From contig DETD01000015.1 of assembly GCA_002362105.1 (NCBI GenBank), forward strand, positions 1 to 37,088: a DNA stretch of 37,088 nucleotides. Reading direction: 5' to 3'. The notes beneath the pieces are model-generated. The model ran no database searches and had not been told where the DNA came from. It worked only from the letters and a program-made list of their open reading frames with translations. Below, in pieces: positions 1 through 6,938 of this stretch. The position numbers were made by a program, and so were the translations under genes. The DNA is from Bacteroidales bacterium UBA3297. GTDB lineage: Bacteria; Bacteroidota; Bacteroidia; Bacteroidales; Paludibacteraceae. Position 1 is the first letter of the stretch, and every line of letters starts with the position of its first letter.

Positions 1-102
1 GTGGAACGGGGGACTTTTCTTTTTAGACACATTTTACTGTAAAAATTGCGGCTGGAATAATTATTCTTGTCGGTCGCTGGTACGGTGAATACTTTTGTTT
101 TG

Positions 103-110
103 TATATTTG
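103..110 (+). promoter_or_regulatory. Bacteroidetes -7 promoter element for mscL
   Basis: TATATTTG matches the Bacteroidetes -7 consensus TAnnTTTG exactly and lies about 33 nt before the mscL start. I see no convincing -33 TTTG at the usual 19-20 nt spacing, so the call rests on the -7 box alone. The first 100 bases of the window hold no gene I can support. Confidence 0.5.
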
Positions 111-142
111 CATAGTGTTAAATTCTAAAATTTAAAATAAAA

Positions 143-562
143 ATGGGTTTCTTACAAGAATTTAAGGCCTTCGCAATGAAGGGTAACGTGGTGGATATGG
201 CAGTCGGTGTAATCATCGGTGGAGCCTTTGGTAAAATCGTATCATCGTTGGTTGCAGATGTGTTTATGCCGCTGATTGGTCTTGTTGTCGGTGGTGTTAA
301 CTTTACAGACCTGAAAGTTACTTTGAAAGAAGCGGTTCCTGCTTCGGAAGGTGTAGAAGAGGCAGCTGCTGTAACCCTCAATTATGGACAGTTCATTCAG
401 AATGTTTTTGATTTTGTTATCATCGCATTCTGTATTTTCTTGTTCATCAAGTTACTCAGTTCATTCAATAAAAAGAAGGAAGAAGCTCCAGCTCCTGCAC
501 CTACTCCTAGTGCAGAGGAAGTATTGCTTACTGAAATTCGTGACTTGTTAAAAAACAAATAA
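143..562 (+). CDS. mscL: Large-conductance mechanosensitive channel MscL
   Basis: A 139-residue inner-membrane channel that opens under membrane tension to release solutes on hypo-osmotic shock. The N-terminus has the family signature: a short amphipathic start (GFLQEFKAFAMKGNVVDMAV), then the glycine-rich pore helix TM1 (about residues 14-45, with GVIIGGAFGKIVSSLV). TM2 runs from about residue 83 to 107 (NVFDFVIIAFCIFLFIKLL). A lysine cluster, an Ala/Pro-rich linker and a short C-terminal helix (EEVLLTEIRDLLKNK) follow, as in MscL pentamers. Length is normal for the family (about 130-150). It is monocistronic: its own -7 box lies upstream and a strong terminator begins 22 nt after the stop. 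Confidence 0.97.
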   Translation: MGFLQEFKAFAMKGNVVDMAVGVIIGGAFGKIVSSLVADVFMPLIGLVVGGVNFTDLKVTLKEAVPASEGVEEAAAVTLNYGQFIQNVFDFVIIAFCIFLFIKLLSSFNKKKEEAPAPAPTPSAEEVLLTEIRDLLKNK

Positions 563-583
563 ACGCGTATAATTTTATATATG

Positions 584-613
584 GCCTCCGACAAGTCGGA
601 GGCTTTTTTATTT
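584..613 (+). terminator. Rho-independent terminator of mscL
   Basis: A perfect 9-bp inverted repeat (GCCTCCGAC / GTCGGAGGC, 584-592 and 595-603) is followed immediately by TTTTTTATTT. It separates mscL from the dut cluster. Confidence 0.92.
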
Positions 614-754
614 ATATTTGTTTATTGTATTGCTGTTGTGTTCTGGACGTGTCGGTTGGAAGACATAGTCGTATGGAACAAAACAGCTAAACAATGGACC
701 TTTCTGATGGTCTAAAAAGGAGTCTTTTTTGCCGAAAATGTGAATAAAAAATCG

Positions 755-762
755 TATTTTCG
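755..762 (+). promoter_or_regulatory. Possible -7 promoter element for dut
   Basis: TATTTTCG matches TAnnTTTG at 7 of 8 positions and lies 24 nt before the dut start. The -33 element is not clear (a TTTG lies 23 nt upstream, longer than usual). Since mscL is closed by a strong terminator, a promoter is needed somewhere in 614-785, and this is the best match seen. Confidence 0.4.
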
Positions 763-785
763 CATATTTAGATAATCTTATCGTT

Positions 786-1217
786 ATGAAGATAAAAGTA
801 ATAAACAAATCAGGGAATTCTCTTCCTCGTTATGCAACCATACAGTCTGCTGGTTTAGACCTACAGGCGAATATAGAAGAACCAATCACAATAGGCTCGT
901 TAGAGCGGGCAATGGTGCCTACCGGTTTGTTTATTGCCTTGCCAGAGGGCTATGAGGCTCAAATACGGCCCCGTAGTGGTTTGGCAGCTAAACATGGAAT
1001 TACAGTCTTGAATTCACCCGGAACGATTGATGCCGATTACCGTGGTGAAATTAAGGTGGTTTTGGTCAATTTGTCGAAAGAGCCTTTTACCATCAATAAT
1101 GGTGAGCGTATAGCCCAGATGGTTGTTGCGAAATGCGAACAGGCTGAATGGGAAGAGGTAGAAACTCTTGACTCAACCGAGCGTGGTGAAGGAGGCTTTG
1201 GCCATACCGGGCGATAA
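786..1217 (+). CDS. dut: Deoxyuridine 5'-triphosphate nucleotidohydrolase (dUTPase)
   Basis: Hydrolyses dUTP to dUMP and pyrophosphate, keeping uracil out of DNA and supplying dUMP for thymidylate synthesis; a cytosolic homotrimer. All five trimeric-dUTPase motifs are present in order: AGLDLQA (22-28), RPRSGLA (61-67), GTIDADYRGEI (79-89, with the catalytic Asp), GERIAQMVV (106-114) and the glycine-rich C-terminal arm RGEGGFGHTG (133-142). The 143-residue length is normal. It heads a run of same-strand genes (TPR, DUF4292, EnvC-like), an arrangement I recall as common in Bacteroidales. The TPR gene starts about 19 nt after its stop. Confidence 0.97.
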   Translation: MKIKVINKSGNSLPRYATIQSAGLDLQANIEEPITIGSLERAMVPTGLFIALPEGYEAQIRPRSGLAAKHGITVLNSPGTIDADYRGEIKVVLVNLSKEPFTINNGERIAQMVVAKCEQAEWEEVETLDSTERGEGGFGHTGR

Positions 1218-1236
1218 TTTTGTTATTCAATTGAGA

Positions 1237-2961
1237 ATGTTGAAACGTTTTTTATCTATATTACTGTTTTCTGTGTTCGCGGGAACTGCTTTTGGTGTTG
1301 AAGACATTTATGTGACCGACACGCTCAAGACTCTGCCTGGCGACATGGAATTGCGCAAGCTATATTTACAGGCGCTTTGTTATAAGAAAAAAGGGCGTGT
1401 AGATTCTGCTATGGTATTGCTTAATAAATATATTGAGCAGGATACAACTAATGGCGCAGTATATATGGATATTGCCAACATGTATATTTCGGCTGGAAAT
1501 TATAAAGAGTCGTTGGCTAATATGCAGAAGGCTGCAAGATTAGAGCCTGACAATTATTGGATACTCCGGTCGGAAGCTTTGTTGCTAATTCAAAACGGTA
1601 AAACGAGCGAAGGCCTTTCTGTGTATGAGAACCTGATTCGGAATAATCCGGAAAAGGTCGAGGATATAGCTTCGTTGGCGACTCTGTATACCCGTGTTGG
1701 AAGAAAACGTGAGGCGTTGTCGATGTGGAAACGCTATGAGAACCAGGTCGGTCTTACAGAACAAGTCTCAATGTCAAAATTCGACTTGTTGTACCAGTTG
1801 GGTGAAAAGAAACGTGCAGAAGCTGTTATTGACTCTTTGATAGCAACAGATCCTACAACGCCGAACTACTACATAGCAAAGGCCAATGCTTATGCTTATA
1901 GGAACGATTATAAAAAAGCAGAGAAGGTTTTGCTCCCTCTGCGGAAAAAGTTCCCAGAGTCGAAAAGCGTAATTGAACAAGAGTTGTCGCTGATTTATTT
2001 GGAATCAGGACAGAGTAAGAAGGCTGTTACGTGCATAAAGAACATGTTGGCTGCTGATGATGTTACGTTTGAAGTGAAGCGTTCTGTTCTTATAAGCGCC
2101 GTGTCTGATTCTGCGTTGAGTTCCTATTTTGGCAATGCAGATTTCGAAGCGCTGATTAAACAGTATCCAAAAAATGATCAGGCGTATCTGATATATTCCG
2201 ATTTTCTGCTTTCGAATAAGGACAAGAGGGGTGTTGACTATGTCAAGAAGGCTACAGAGGTGAACCCCAAAAACGAGTTGGCGTGGGTGGCTTTGCTGAC
2301 CTATTATGAAAATGCCAACGATGAAAAAAATTACGGCGAGGCACTGGAAAAAGCCTATGCCGAGAATCCGGAAAGTGGCCAATTGCAGTTCTATATGGGG
2401 ACCGCAAATATGGCGAAAGGAAATAGAAGCGAGGCTTTGTCTTATTGGAAAATGTCGGCAAAAAGTTTGTCGAAAGACAATAGCCAGAACATGCGCACTT
2501 CGGTTGTCTACAGCGTAATCGGTAATATGTGCATGGAGGACAAGGACACAATTCATGCCTTTGCTGCTTTTGACTCTGCGTTGGTGTATAACTCGAATAA
2601 TATCGAGGTTTTGAATAATTACGCGTATTTTTTGTCGGAGGCAGGTGGCGATTTAGAAAAAGCCGAGCGCATGAGTGGCAAGACAATCGCGGTTGCACCT
2701 AAGAATGTCACATTCCTCGATACCTATGCGTGGATATTCTATAAAATGGGCAAATTCTCGACCGCCCGCCTTTATATGGAACAGGCGATAATGCTGGGTG
2801 GTGATAAAGAACCCGACCTGCTAGACCATTATGGCGACATTTTATATGTAAGTGGAGAGAAGGAAGGCGCATGGGAAAGTTGGAAAAAAGCTCTGAAATT
2901 GTCTCCGAAGCCTTCTGATATGTTGAGGAAAAAGGCAGAAACTGGTATATTAACAGAATAA
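1237..2961 (+). CDS. Exported tetratricopeptide-repeat protein
   Basis: A 574-residue protein made almost wholly of TPR-type helix pairs after an N-terminal signal sequence (MLKRFLSILLFSVFAGTAFG). Recognisable TPR units include GAVYMDIANMYISAGNYKES, NNIEVLNNYAYFLSEAGGDLEKA and a closing DLLDHYGDILYVSGEKEGAWESWKKALKLSP. TPR superhelices are protein-binding scaffolds; the signal peptide puts this one in the periplasm or outer-membrane space. The open frame extends upstream to 1168 inside dut, but the start at 1237 is preferred because it begins directly with the signal peptide and avoids overlap. It lies between dut and the DUF4292 lipoprotein, so it may take part in outer-membrane or peptidoglycan assembly; that is inference. 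The partner is unknown. Confidence 0.88.
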   Translation: MLKRFLSILLFSVFAGTAFGVEDIYVTDTLKTLPGDMELRKLYLQALCYKKKGRVDSAMVLLNKYIEQDTTNGAVYMDIANMYISAGNYKESLANMQKAARLEPDNYWILRSEALLLIQNGKTSEGLSVYENLIRNNPEKVEDIASLATLYTRVGRKREALSMWKRYENQVGLTEQVSMSKFDLLYQLGEKKRAEAVIDSLIATDPTTPNYYIAKANAYAYRNDYKKAEKVLLPLRKKFPESKSVIEQELSLIYLESGQSKKAVTCIKNMLAADDVTFEVKRSVLISAVSDSALSSYFGNADFEALIKQYPKNDQAYLIYSDFLLSNKDKRGVDYVKKATEVNPKNELAWVALLTYYENANDEKNYGEALEKAYAENPESGQLQFYMGTANMAKGNRSEALSYWKMSAKSLSKDNSQNMRTSVVYSVIGNMCMEDKDTIHAFAAFDSALVYNSNNIEVLNNYAYFLSEAGGDLEKAERMSGKTIAVAPKNVTFLDTYAWIFYKMGKFSTARLYMEQAIMLGGDKEPDLLDHYGDILYVSGEKEGAWESWKKALKLSPKPSDMLRKKAETGILTE

Positions 2962-2981
2962 AACTACATAAATTGAGACTG

Positions 2982-3788
2982 ATGGTGATAAATAAAATAA
3001 AGAGAGTGATACCGTTTGTTTGTGCGGCTCTGTTGGTTGGTAGCTGTAGCAGCAAAAAGTCTGTTACTGCAGCGGTAGATGATGCTAAACAGGAACGTAA
3101 AATAGACGATGTCAGCACTTTCCGTACATTAAGTATGGATAAGGCCACATTTACACTTGTAAACGCTTATGGAAATCAAACGAGTCTGAATGGTTCTATC
3201 AGGATTGCCCGCGATAGCATTATCATCTGTTCCATAACTCCGTTTGCTGGGGTGAATATGGAATTTGCCCGAATTGGAATAAACAAGGAGGGGGTTACAA
3301 TCTTAGATCGAATTAACAAGCGTTATTTTGTTCTATCGTTTGCTGAAGCGCAATCGCGGTTGGGAATGGCGATGAACTATAACGCGTTTGAGTCGATTTT
3401 TACCGACCGTGTGTTTATTTACGACAAACCATATATTCCAATGGTATCGGATTTCAAGGTAACGCCGTTGGGAGAGCAGGTGTTGTTGGCATATGCCGAT
3501 AACAATGTTTCGCAGGAATTCTATTTCGACGCTGCAAAAAATATGGTAAGCGGTATGATTTCTTCAGGAAACCGTTATTCTATGCGTTGGAATTATTCTG
3601 ATTTTGCCGTATACAATAATGTCAACTTCCCAAAACGATTTGCTTTGAAGATAGCCGGACCAGACTTCCACCGTCAAATAAATGTCCAGTATAAGGAAGT
3701 TGAATTGGATCGTGACCGTAGTTTCGAATTCAAAGTGCCATCTTCTTATAAACAGGTGTCGCTAGAGGACTTGCTAAAAGAACTTTAA
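2982..3788 (+). CDS. DUF4292 family outer-membrane lipoprotein
   Basis: A 268-residue lipoprotein. The N-terminus MVINKIKRVIPFVCAALLVGSC ends in a lipobox (LVGSC), so the mature protein should start at Cys22 and be lipid-anchored. The remainder is beta-rich with alternating hydrophobic residues (TFTLVNAYGNQTSLNGSIRIARDSIIICSITPFAGVNMEFAR), the pattern of the DUF4292 family, which resembles LolA/LolB-like half-barrels that bind lipid or lipoprotein. That parallel is family knowledge, not something I can prove here. A TTG start at 2973 is in frame, but the ATG at 2982 gives a cleaner signal peptide. The gene follows the TPR gene by 20 nt and precedes the EnvC-like gene by 6 nt, so the three are probably co-transcribed. 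Confidence 0.85.
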   Translation: MVINKIKRVIPFVCAALLVGSCSSKKSVTAAVDDAKQERKIDDVSTFRTLSMDKATFTLVNAYGNQTSLNGSIRIARDSIIICSITPFAGVNMEFARIGINKEGVTILDRINKRYFVLSFAEAQSRLGMAMNYNAFESIFTDRVFIYDKPYIPMVSDFKVTPLGEQVLLAYADNNVSQEFYFDAAKNMVSGMISSGNRYSMRWNYSDFAVYNNVNFPKRFALKIAGPDFHRQINVQYKEVELDRDRSFEFKVPSSYKQVSLEDLLKEL

Positions 3789-3794
3789 AAAGAA

Positions 3795-5192
3795 ATGCGG
3801 AATAGTTCGATGCGTTTTGTCTCGGTGTTTACCCTATTGTTGCTGCTTTGTTGCTTCCCGTGTGCCCCGCTTTGGGCACAGGGAAATAAAACGTCTGCAA
3901 AAAGTAATGCAAAGGGCAATGACCGAATCAAGAATTTGAAGGACGAACAGTCGCAGGTTAAGAATAATGTCAAGCAGATTGACAATAAACTGAATGCAAA
4001 TAAGAAAAACGTAGAGGAAAGACTGAACCAAATAGAGCAACTGAATGAGGATATTCGCCAGCGTAGCGCTTTGATAGATTCGCAAAACGTTGAGTTGAAC
4101 TATCTGGTGGCTCGTATCGACCAGATGAATGATGAAATTCTGGGCATGGAGATGGAGTACAATGTGGCGAAACGCAAGTATGTTGAACTCATCTACCATG
4201 CTTATGAGAAGAATTCGGTATACGACCGTTTGCTCTTTTTATTTTCGGCCAATTCTATTCAAGAATCTTATGTGCGGTTCCAGTATATAAGGGAGTTTGC
4301 AAAGATGCGCCGTCGCCAGGCTGCCGATATTAAGGATACACGTGAGGAACTGGTTGCTAAACGTCGGGAATTGCAGAAAGCGAAAACACGTACCGAGGTC
4401 TTGCTGTCGGAACGAGAGACGGAACGGCAGAAAATTGTAAAAGAAAAGCAGGAGCAGAAAACTTTGGTTAATTCTTTGCGCAAGGAGGAAAAGGAACTGC
4501 GTCAGAAACTAAAGGAGCAGCAAATTGCAGCTGAACGGTTAAACCAACGTATCCAGAAACTGATTGCTGAAGAAGCGGAAAAAGCTGCGAAAGCCAAACG
4601 CGAGGCTGCTAACAAGAACGCCAAACCAGCAAGTTCGGCAAAAGGACAAACTGCCGCCTCTAATGCGGCGAAGAAGCCAGCAACGGGAACTCCTGCGAAA
4701 CCGAGTCCAACAGCGTCAAAAGCAACTGTTACTCCGCAACCGAAAACAGAGTCGACAATTGACAATGAGACTCTATTCTTTGAGAAACAGAAGGGACGAA
4801 TACACTGGCCTGTACAAAGAGGATGTATTACTGGTCATTATGGATTACAGCCACATCCGGTACTTAGTAATCTAACGGTTAACAATAAAGGTGTGTATAT
4901 AACTTCGCCTGCTGGAATTGAGGCATTGGCGGTATCGAAAGGAAAGGTGACAAACATATTTTCGGTGCCGGGTTCGAACAATGCGGTGGTTGTCCGGCAT
5001 GGTAATTACCTGACTGTTTATGCTAATCTGACTTCTATCTTTGTTAGCGTGGGACAGTCGGTTAACCAGGGCGATAAACTGGGTCGTATCTATACCGACC
5101 CCGACAATAATACGAAGTCGCAGTTGTTCTTCCAGGTTTATAAGGAGAAAATTATCCAGAATCCGGAATTATGGCTCAGACCTCTAAAATGA
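3795..5192 (+). CDS. EnvC-like murein hydrolase activator (degenerate LytM/M23 domain)
   Basis: A 465-residue exported protein with the EnvC layout. A signal peptide (about 1-29, ending APLWAQG) is followed by a long coiled coil (about 40-265, rich in E/K/Q heptads such as KNVEERLNQIEQLNEDIRQ). Next come an Ala/Pro/Lys-rich linker (about 268-325) and a C-terminal LytM/peptidase-M23 fold (about 336-465; GRIHWPV, then GHYGLQPHPV). The zinc-binding signatures are lost: the HxGxD motif reads NKGVY and the HLHF motif reads QLFF. It is therefore predicted to be non-catalytic. In E. coli, EnvC has an inactive LytM domain that activates the cell-division amidases; the same role is inferred here. It lies 6 nt after the DUF4292 gene. 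Confidence 0.9.
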   Translation: MRNSSMRFVSVFTLLLLLCCFPCAPLWAQGNKTSAKSNAKGNDRIKNLKDEQSQVKNNVKQIDNKLNANKKNVEERLNQIEQLNEDIRQRSALIDSQNVELNYLVARIDQMNDEILGMEMEYNVAKRKYVELIYHAYEKNSVYDRLLFLFSANSIQESYVRFQYIREFAKMRRRQAADIKDTREELVAKRRELQKAKTRTEVLLSERETERQKIVKEKQEQKTLVNSLRKEEKELRQKLKEQQIAAERLNQRIQKLIAEEAEKAAKAKREAANKNAKPASSAKGQTAASNAAKKPATGTPAKPSPTASKATVTPQPKTESTIDNETLFFEKQKGRIHWPVQRGCITGHYGLQPHPVLSNLTVNNKGVYITSPAGIEALAVSKGKVTNIFSVPGSNNAVVVRHGNYLTVYANLTSIFVSVGQSVNQGDKLGRIYTDPDNNTKSQLFFQVYKEKIIQNPELWLRPLK

Positions 5193-5223
5193 ATTAAATA
5201 AATTATATAAAATATAGAATAAA

Positions 5224-6177
5224 ATGGAGAACCAGAAAGAAGGACAGGAAATAGATTTGCTCAGAATCCTTTCTGTGTGTGTAAGGCAATTGAAAGTTTG
5301 GCTTGCTTGTCTTTGTAACTTTTTAGTTTCGAGTTTGCGTTTCGCATACAAAAAACGTAAATATATGGTCTGCACGGTGATATGTGCTGCTTTGTTTACA
5401 GCATTTTGGGCGAGACCATCTCACCGTAGTTTCCAGATGGAGAGTGAAATCCGTATACATGTACTCGATGCCTTTTTCTTTAAAGATATGGTTTCGGACT
5501 TGAACCATATGTGTTTAAATAACGATCGCTCTAGCTTGGCAAGGGTATTGGGCGTAGGAGAAGATGTGGCAAGGAAACTCAATTCGGCAAATTCTTTTTT
5601 TATTGTCGATAAATTGTGTGATGGAACACCAGATGAAGTCTGTTTCGGAGAATATGTAGCCGATACGACTAAGGTGATCATGAAAGACCGGTTGTTGGTT
5701 CAGTTGGTTATTTCTGACACGTCGTTAGTTGATTCTATTAGTAATGGCATAATCCGTTATTTTGATTCGAATCCGTATGTAAGCCAGAGTAACCGTGAGC
5801 GTGTTTATCAAATCGACGACCAGATTGCAAGTATAGATAATGAGGTACAGATGCTTGATAGTCTGCGAAAGTTTGAGTACTTCAAAAAGACTACGACAGA
5901 AATGAAGTTGACAGGTCCTCTGATTGTTTCTGAAAAATCAAAAGAACTTTATTATAACGATATTTTGACGTTGGAAAATTCTCGGAATGAAAAGATGTTC
6001 GAGCGAGCTGTTTCTTCGAAAAGTGTGAATTTTATACGTAATTTCGTGTTGATAAATGTTCAAAACAAGTATATCCCAACTTTCTTCATATCATTCTTTA
6101 TCTTCGCCGGCATTGCTCTAATAATTGCATTGCTTGTTGACGAAAAGGCAAGGATTAAATCTTTCTTGGAACGATAA
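5224..6177 (+). CDS. Wzz-topology inner-membrane protein of unknown function
   Basis: A 317-residue protein with two predicted membrane segments bracketing a large soluble middle: TM1 near residues 48-64 (MVCTVICAALFTAFWA, after a KKRK stretch) and TM2 near 282-306 (FFISFFIFAGIALIIALLV). The middle region has a helical stretch around 195-270 (RVYQIDDQIASIDNEVQMLDSL). Two terminal TMs around a periplasmic domain with a coiled helix is the layout of Wzz/chain-length-determinant proteins, and a short basic cytoplasmic tail (DEKARIKSFLER) follows TM2. No BY-kinase or polysaccharide locus is next to it, so a chain-length role is not established. It starts 31 nt after the EnvC-like gene and may be part of that cluster. 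Confidence 0.6.
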   Translation: MENQKEGQEIDLLRILSVCVRQLKVWLACLCNFLVSSLRFAYKKRKYMVCTVICAALFTAFWARPSHRSFQMESEIRIHVLDAFFFKDMVSDLNHMCLNNDRSSLARVLGVGEDVARKLNSANSFFIVDKLCDGTPDEVCFGEYVADTTKVIMKDRLLVQLVISDTSLVDSISNGIIRYFDSNPYVSQSNRERVYQIDDQIASIDNEVQMLDSLRKFEYFKKTTTEMKLTGPLIVSEKSKELYYNDILTLENSRNEKMFERAVSSKSVNFIRNFVLINVQNKYIPTFFISFFIFAGIALIIALLVDEKARIKSFLER

Positions 6178-6182
6178 TACTT

Positions 6183-6210
6183 CAAAAAAGAGCATCTTTT
6201 GTGTTTTTTT
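6183..6210 (+). terminator. Weak A/T-rich terminator or regulator-binding dyad
   Basis: CAAAAAAGA-GCA-TCTTTTGTG (6183-6203) is a near-perfect inverted repeat starting 6 nt after the upstream stop, followed by TTTTTTT. As RNA it is a weak A-U hairpin with a U-run and could end the envelope cluster. As DNA the 21-bp dyad lies about 50-70 bp before a -24/-12 promoter, a plausible place for an enhancer-binding protein. The sequence does not decide between the two. Confidence 0.35.
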
Positions 6211-6250
6211 GCAAGGAAACCCTATCATTGCTAGTGGTTGACTCGCTGTT

Positions 6251-6266
6251 TGGCACAGAAATTGCA
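6251..6266 (+). promoter_or_regulatory. Sigma-54 (-24/-12) promoter
   Basis: TGGCACAGAAATTGCA matches the RpoN consensus TGGCAC-N5-TTGCA at every defined position; the -24 GG (6252-6253) and -12 GC (6264-6265) are separated by exactly 10 nt. The predicted start of transcription is near 6277, at the foot of the first stem-loop of the downstream RNA. Confidence 0.75.
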
Positions 6267-6276
6267 TAATAAATAA

Positions 6277-6388
6277 AGAAGTTGGGAAACTTCAATTGTA
6301 GTTTTATATAATTTGTAGTTTAGTTCTAAGTTGAGTTTTACTGGATAAGTAAAACTAGCCGCACACGAAAGTGTGCGGTTTTTTTATT
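6277..6388 (+). ncRNA. Candidate sigma-54-dependent small RNA (about 110 nt)
   Basis: Between the -24/-12 promoter and a strong terminator lies a compact run of stem-loops with no ATG in any plus-strand frame. Stem 1 is GAAGTT-GGGA-AACTTC (6278-6293), at the predicted 5' end. Stem 2 is AGTTTTAC / GTAAAACT (6334-6341 and 6349-6356, 7-nt loop). Stem 3 is the terminator CCGCACAC-GAAA-GTGTGCGG (6359-6378) with its U-run. A U/A-rich single-stranded segment (6294-6333) separates stems 1 and 2 and could be the target-pairing or protein-binding region. I do not recognise the RNA family. It could instead be the 5' leader of the downstream gene, but the terminator and a second promoter argue for an independent transcript. 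Confidence 0.6.
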
Positions 6389-6389
6389 T
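6359..6389 (+). terminator. Rho-independent terminator
   Basis: A perfect 8-bp GC-rich stem, CCGCACAC / GTGTGCGG (6359-6366 and 6371-6378), with a GAAA tetraloop, followed by TTTTTTTATTT. It lies about 180 nt beyond the upstream gene and 110 nt before the downstream one, so it most likely ends the small RNA. Confidence 0.93.
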
Positions 6390-6413
6390 ATAGAGCCAAG
6401 TCGATGCCTAATG

Positions 6414-6429
6414 TGGCATTGTTTTTGCC
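6414..6429 (+). promoter_or_regulatory. Second sigma-54-like (-24/-12) promoter
   Basis: TGGCATTGTTTTTGCC keeps the invariant GG (6415-6416) and GC (6427-6428) at the required 10-nt separation, with TGGCA and TTGC intact. It is slightly weaker than the copy at 6251. The predicted start near 6440 gives a 60-nt leader for the gene at 6500. No TAnnTTTG box competes in this stretch. Confidence 0.6.
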
Positions 6430-6499
6430 TATTAAAAGATGTTATGCGGTGGGCAGCTGCCTTCTGCTTTTTTAGAAATTAATATAGGAGGATATATAT

Positions 6500-6883
6500 A
6501 TGAGAAAATTTTTAGCGTGCTTGTTGTTGCTCGTTTCTTTTGCAGCTCAGGCGCAAGACGATTATCTTGACGAACAATTTGTAAATAACGGTATTCGTCA
6601 GATTCAGAACTCTAATTATAACTATTTTACAAACGAGGGATGGGATACGTCATGGGGCTCATTGAGTTCGTGGTATGCCGATGTGTTGTTGACTAACCAG
6701 GAGGCGAAAAACTATTTGAAACAGTCGTTAAACATGCGTGCCATTTACGACCGATTCAACGAATTGAACTACCGTAAACATCAAAAGACACTCCGTTATA
6801 GCGATATTGACGCGTTCAACCGGTATCTGGCCGATGTGATATGGGCTGAAATAGACAGACTTTACCCTCCGGTTCAGTATTGA
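6500..6883 (+). CDS. Small secreted protein of unknown function
   Basis: 127 residues with a clear signal peptide (MRKFLACLLLLVSFAAQAQ, cleavage after AQA). The mature part is about 108 residues, rich in Tyr, Asn, Asp and Trp (DEQFVNNGIRQIQNSNYNYF; WDTSWGSLSSWYADVLL) and without cysteine. No domain is recognised. A strong Shine-Dalgarno sequence, AGGAGG (6486-6491), lies 8 nt before the ATG; Bacteroidota rarely use one this good, which suggests high translation when the mRNA is made. The -24/-12 promoter 60-85 nt upstream suggests sigma-54 control. A terminator follows about 20 nt after the stop, so the gene is monocistronic. Confidence 0.75.
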   Translation: MRKFLACLLLLVSFAAQAQDDYLDEQFVNNGIRQIQNSNYNYFTNEGWDTSWGSLSSWYADVLLTNQEAKNYLKQSLNMRAIYDRFNELNYRKHQKTLRYSDIDAFNRYLADVIWAEIDRLYPPVQY

Positions 6884-6905
6884 TAGGATAGGAGTAAGAG
6901 GATAG

Positions 6906-6938
6906 GCACTAGTCGAAAATTTCGGCTGGTGCTTTTTT
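6906..6938 (+). terminator. Rho-independent terminator of the small secreted gene
   Basis: GCACTAGTCG / CGGCTGGTGC (6906-6915 and 6923-6932, with G-U pairs) is followed by TTTTTT. It faces the plus strand and touches the 3' end of the convergent xerD gene. On the minus strand there is no U-run. Confidence 0.8.

Noticed and set aside
1168..1236. Upstream extension of the TPR protein into dut.
   Set aside because: The extension overlaps dut and precedes a clean signal peptide that begins at 1237.
2005..2698. Long antisense open frames across the TPR gene (and many across 9179-16090).
   Set aside because: They have low-complexity or Arg/His/Cys-rich composition, no recognisable domain or promoter, and sit wholly inside confident genes; they are shadows.
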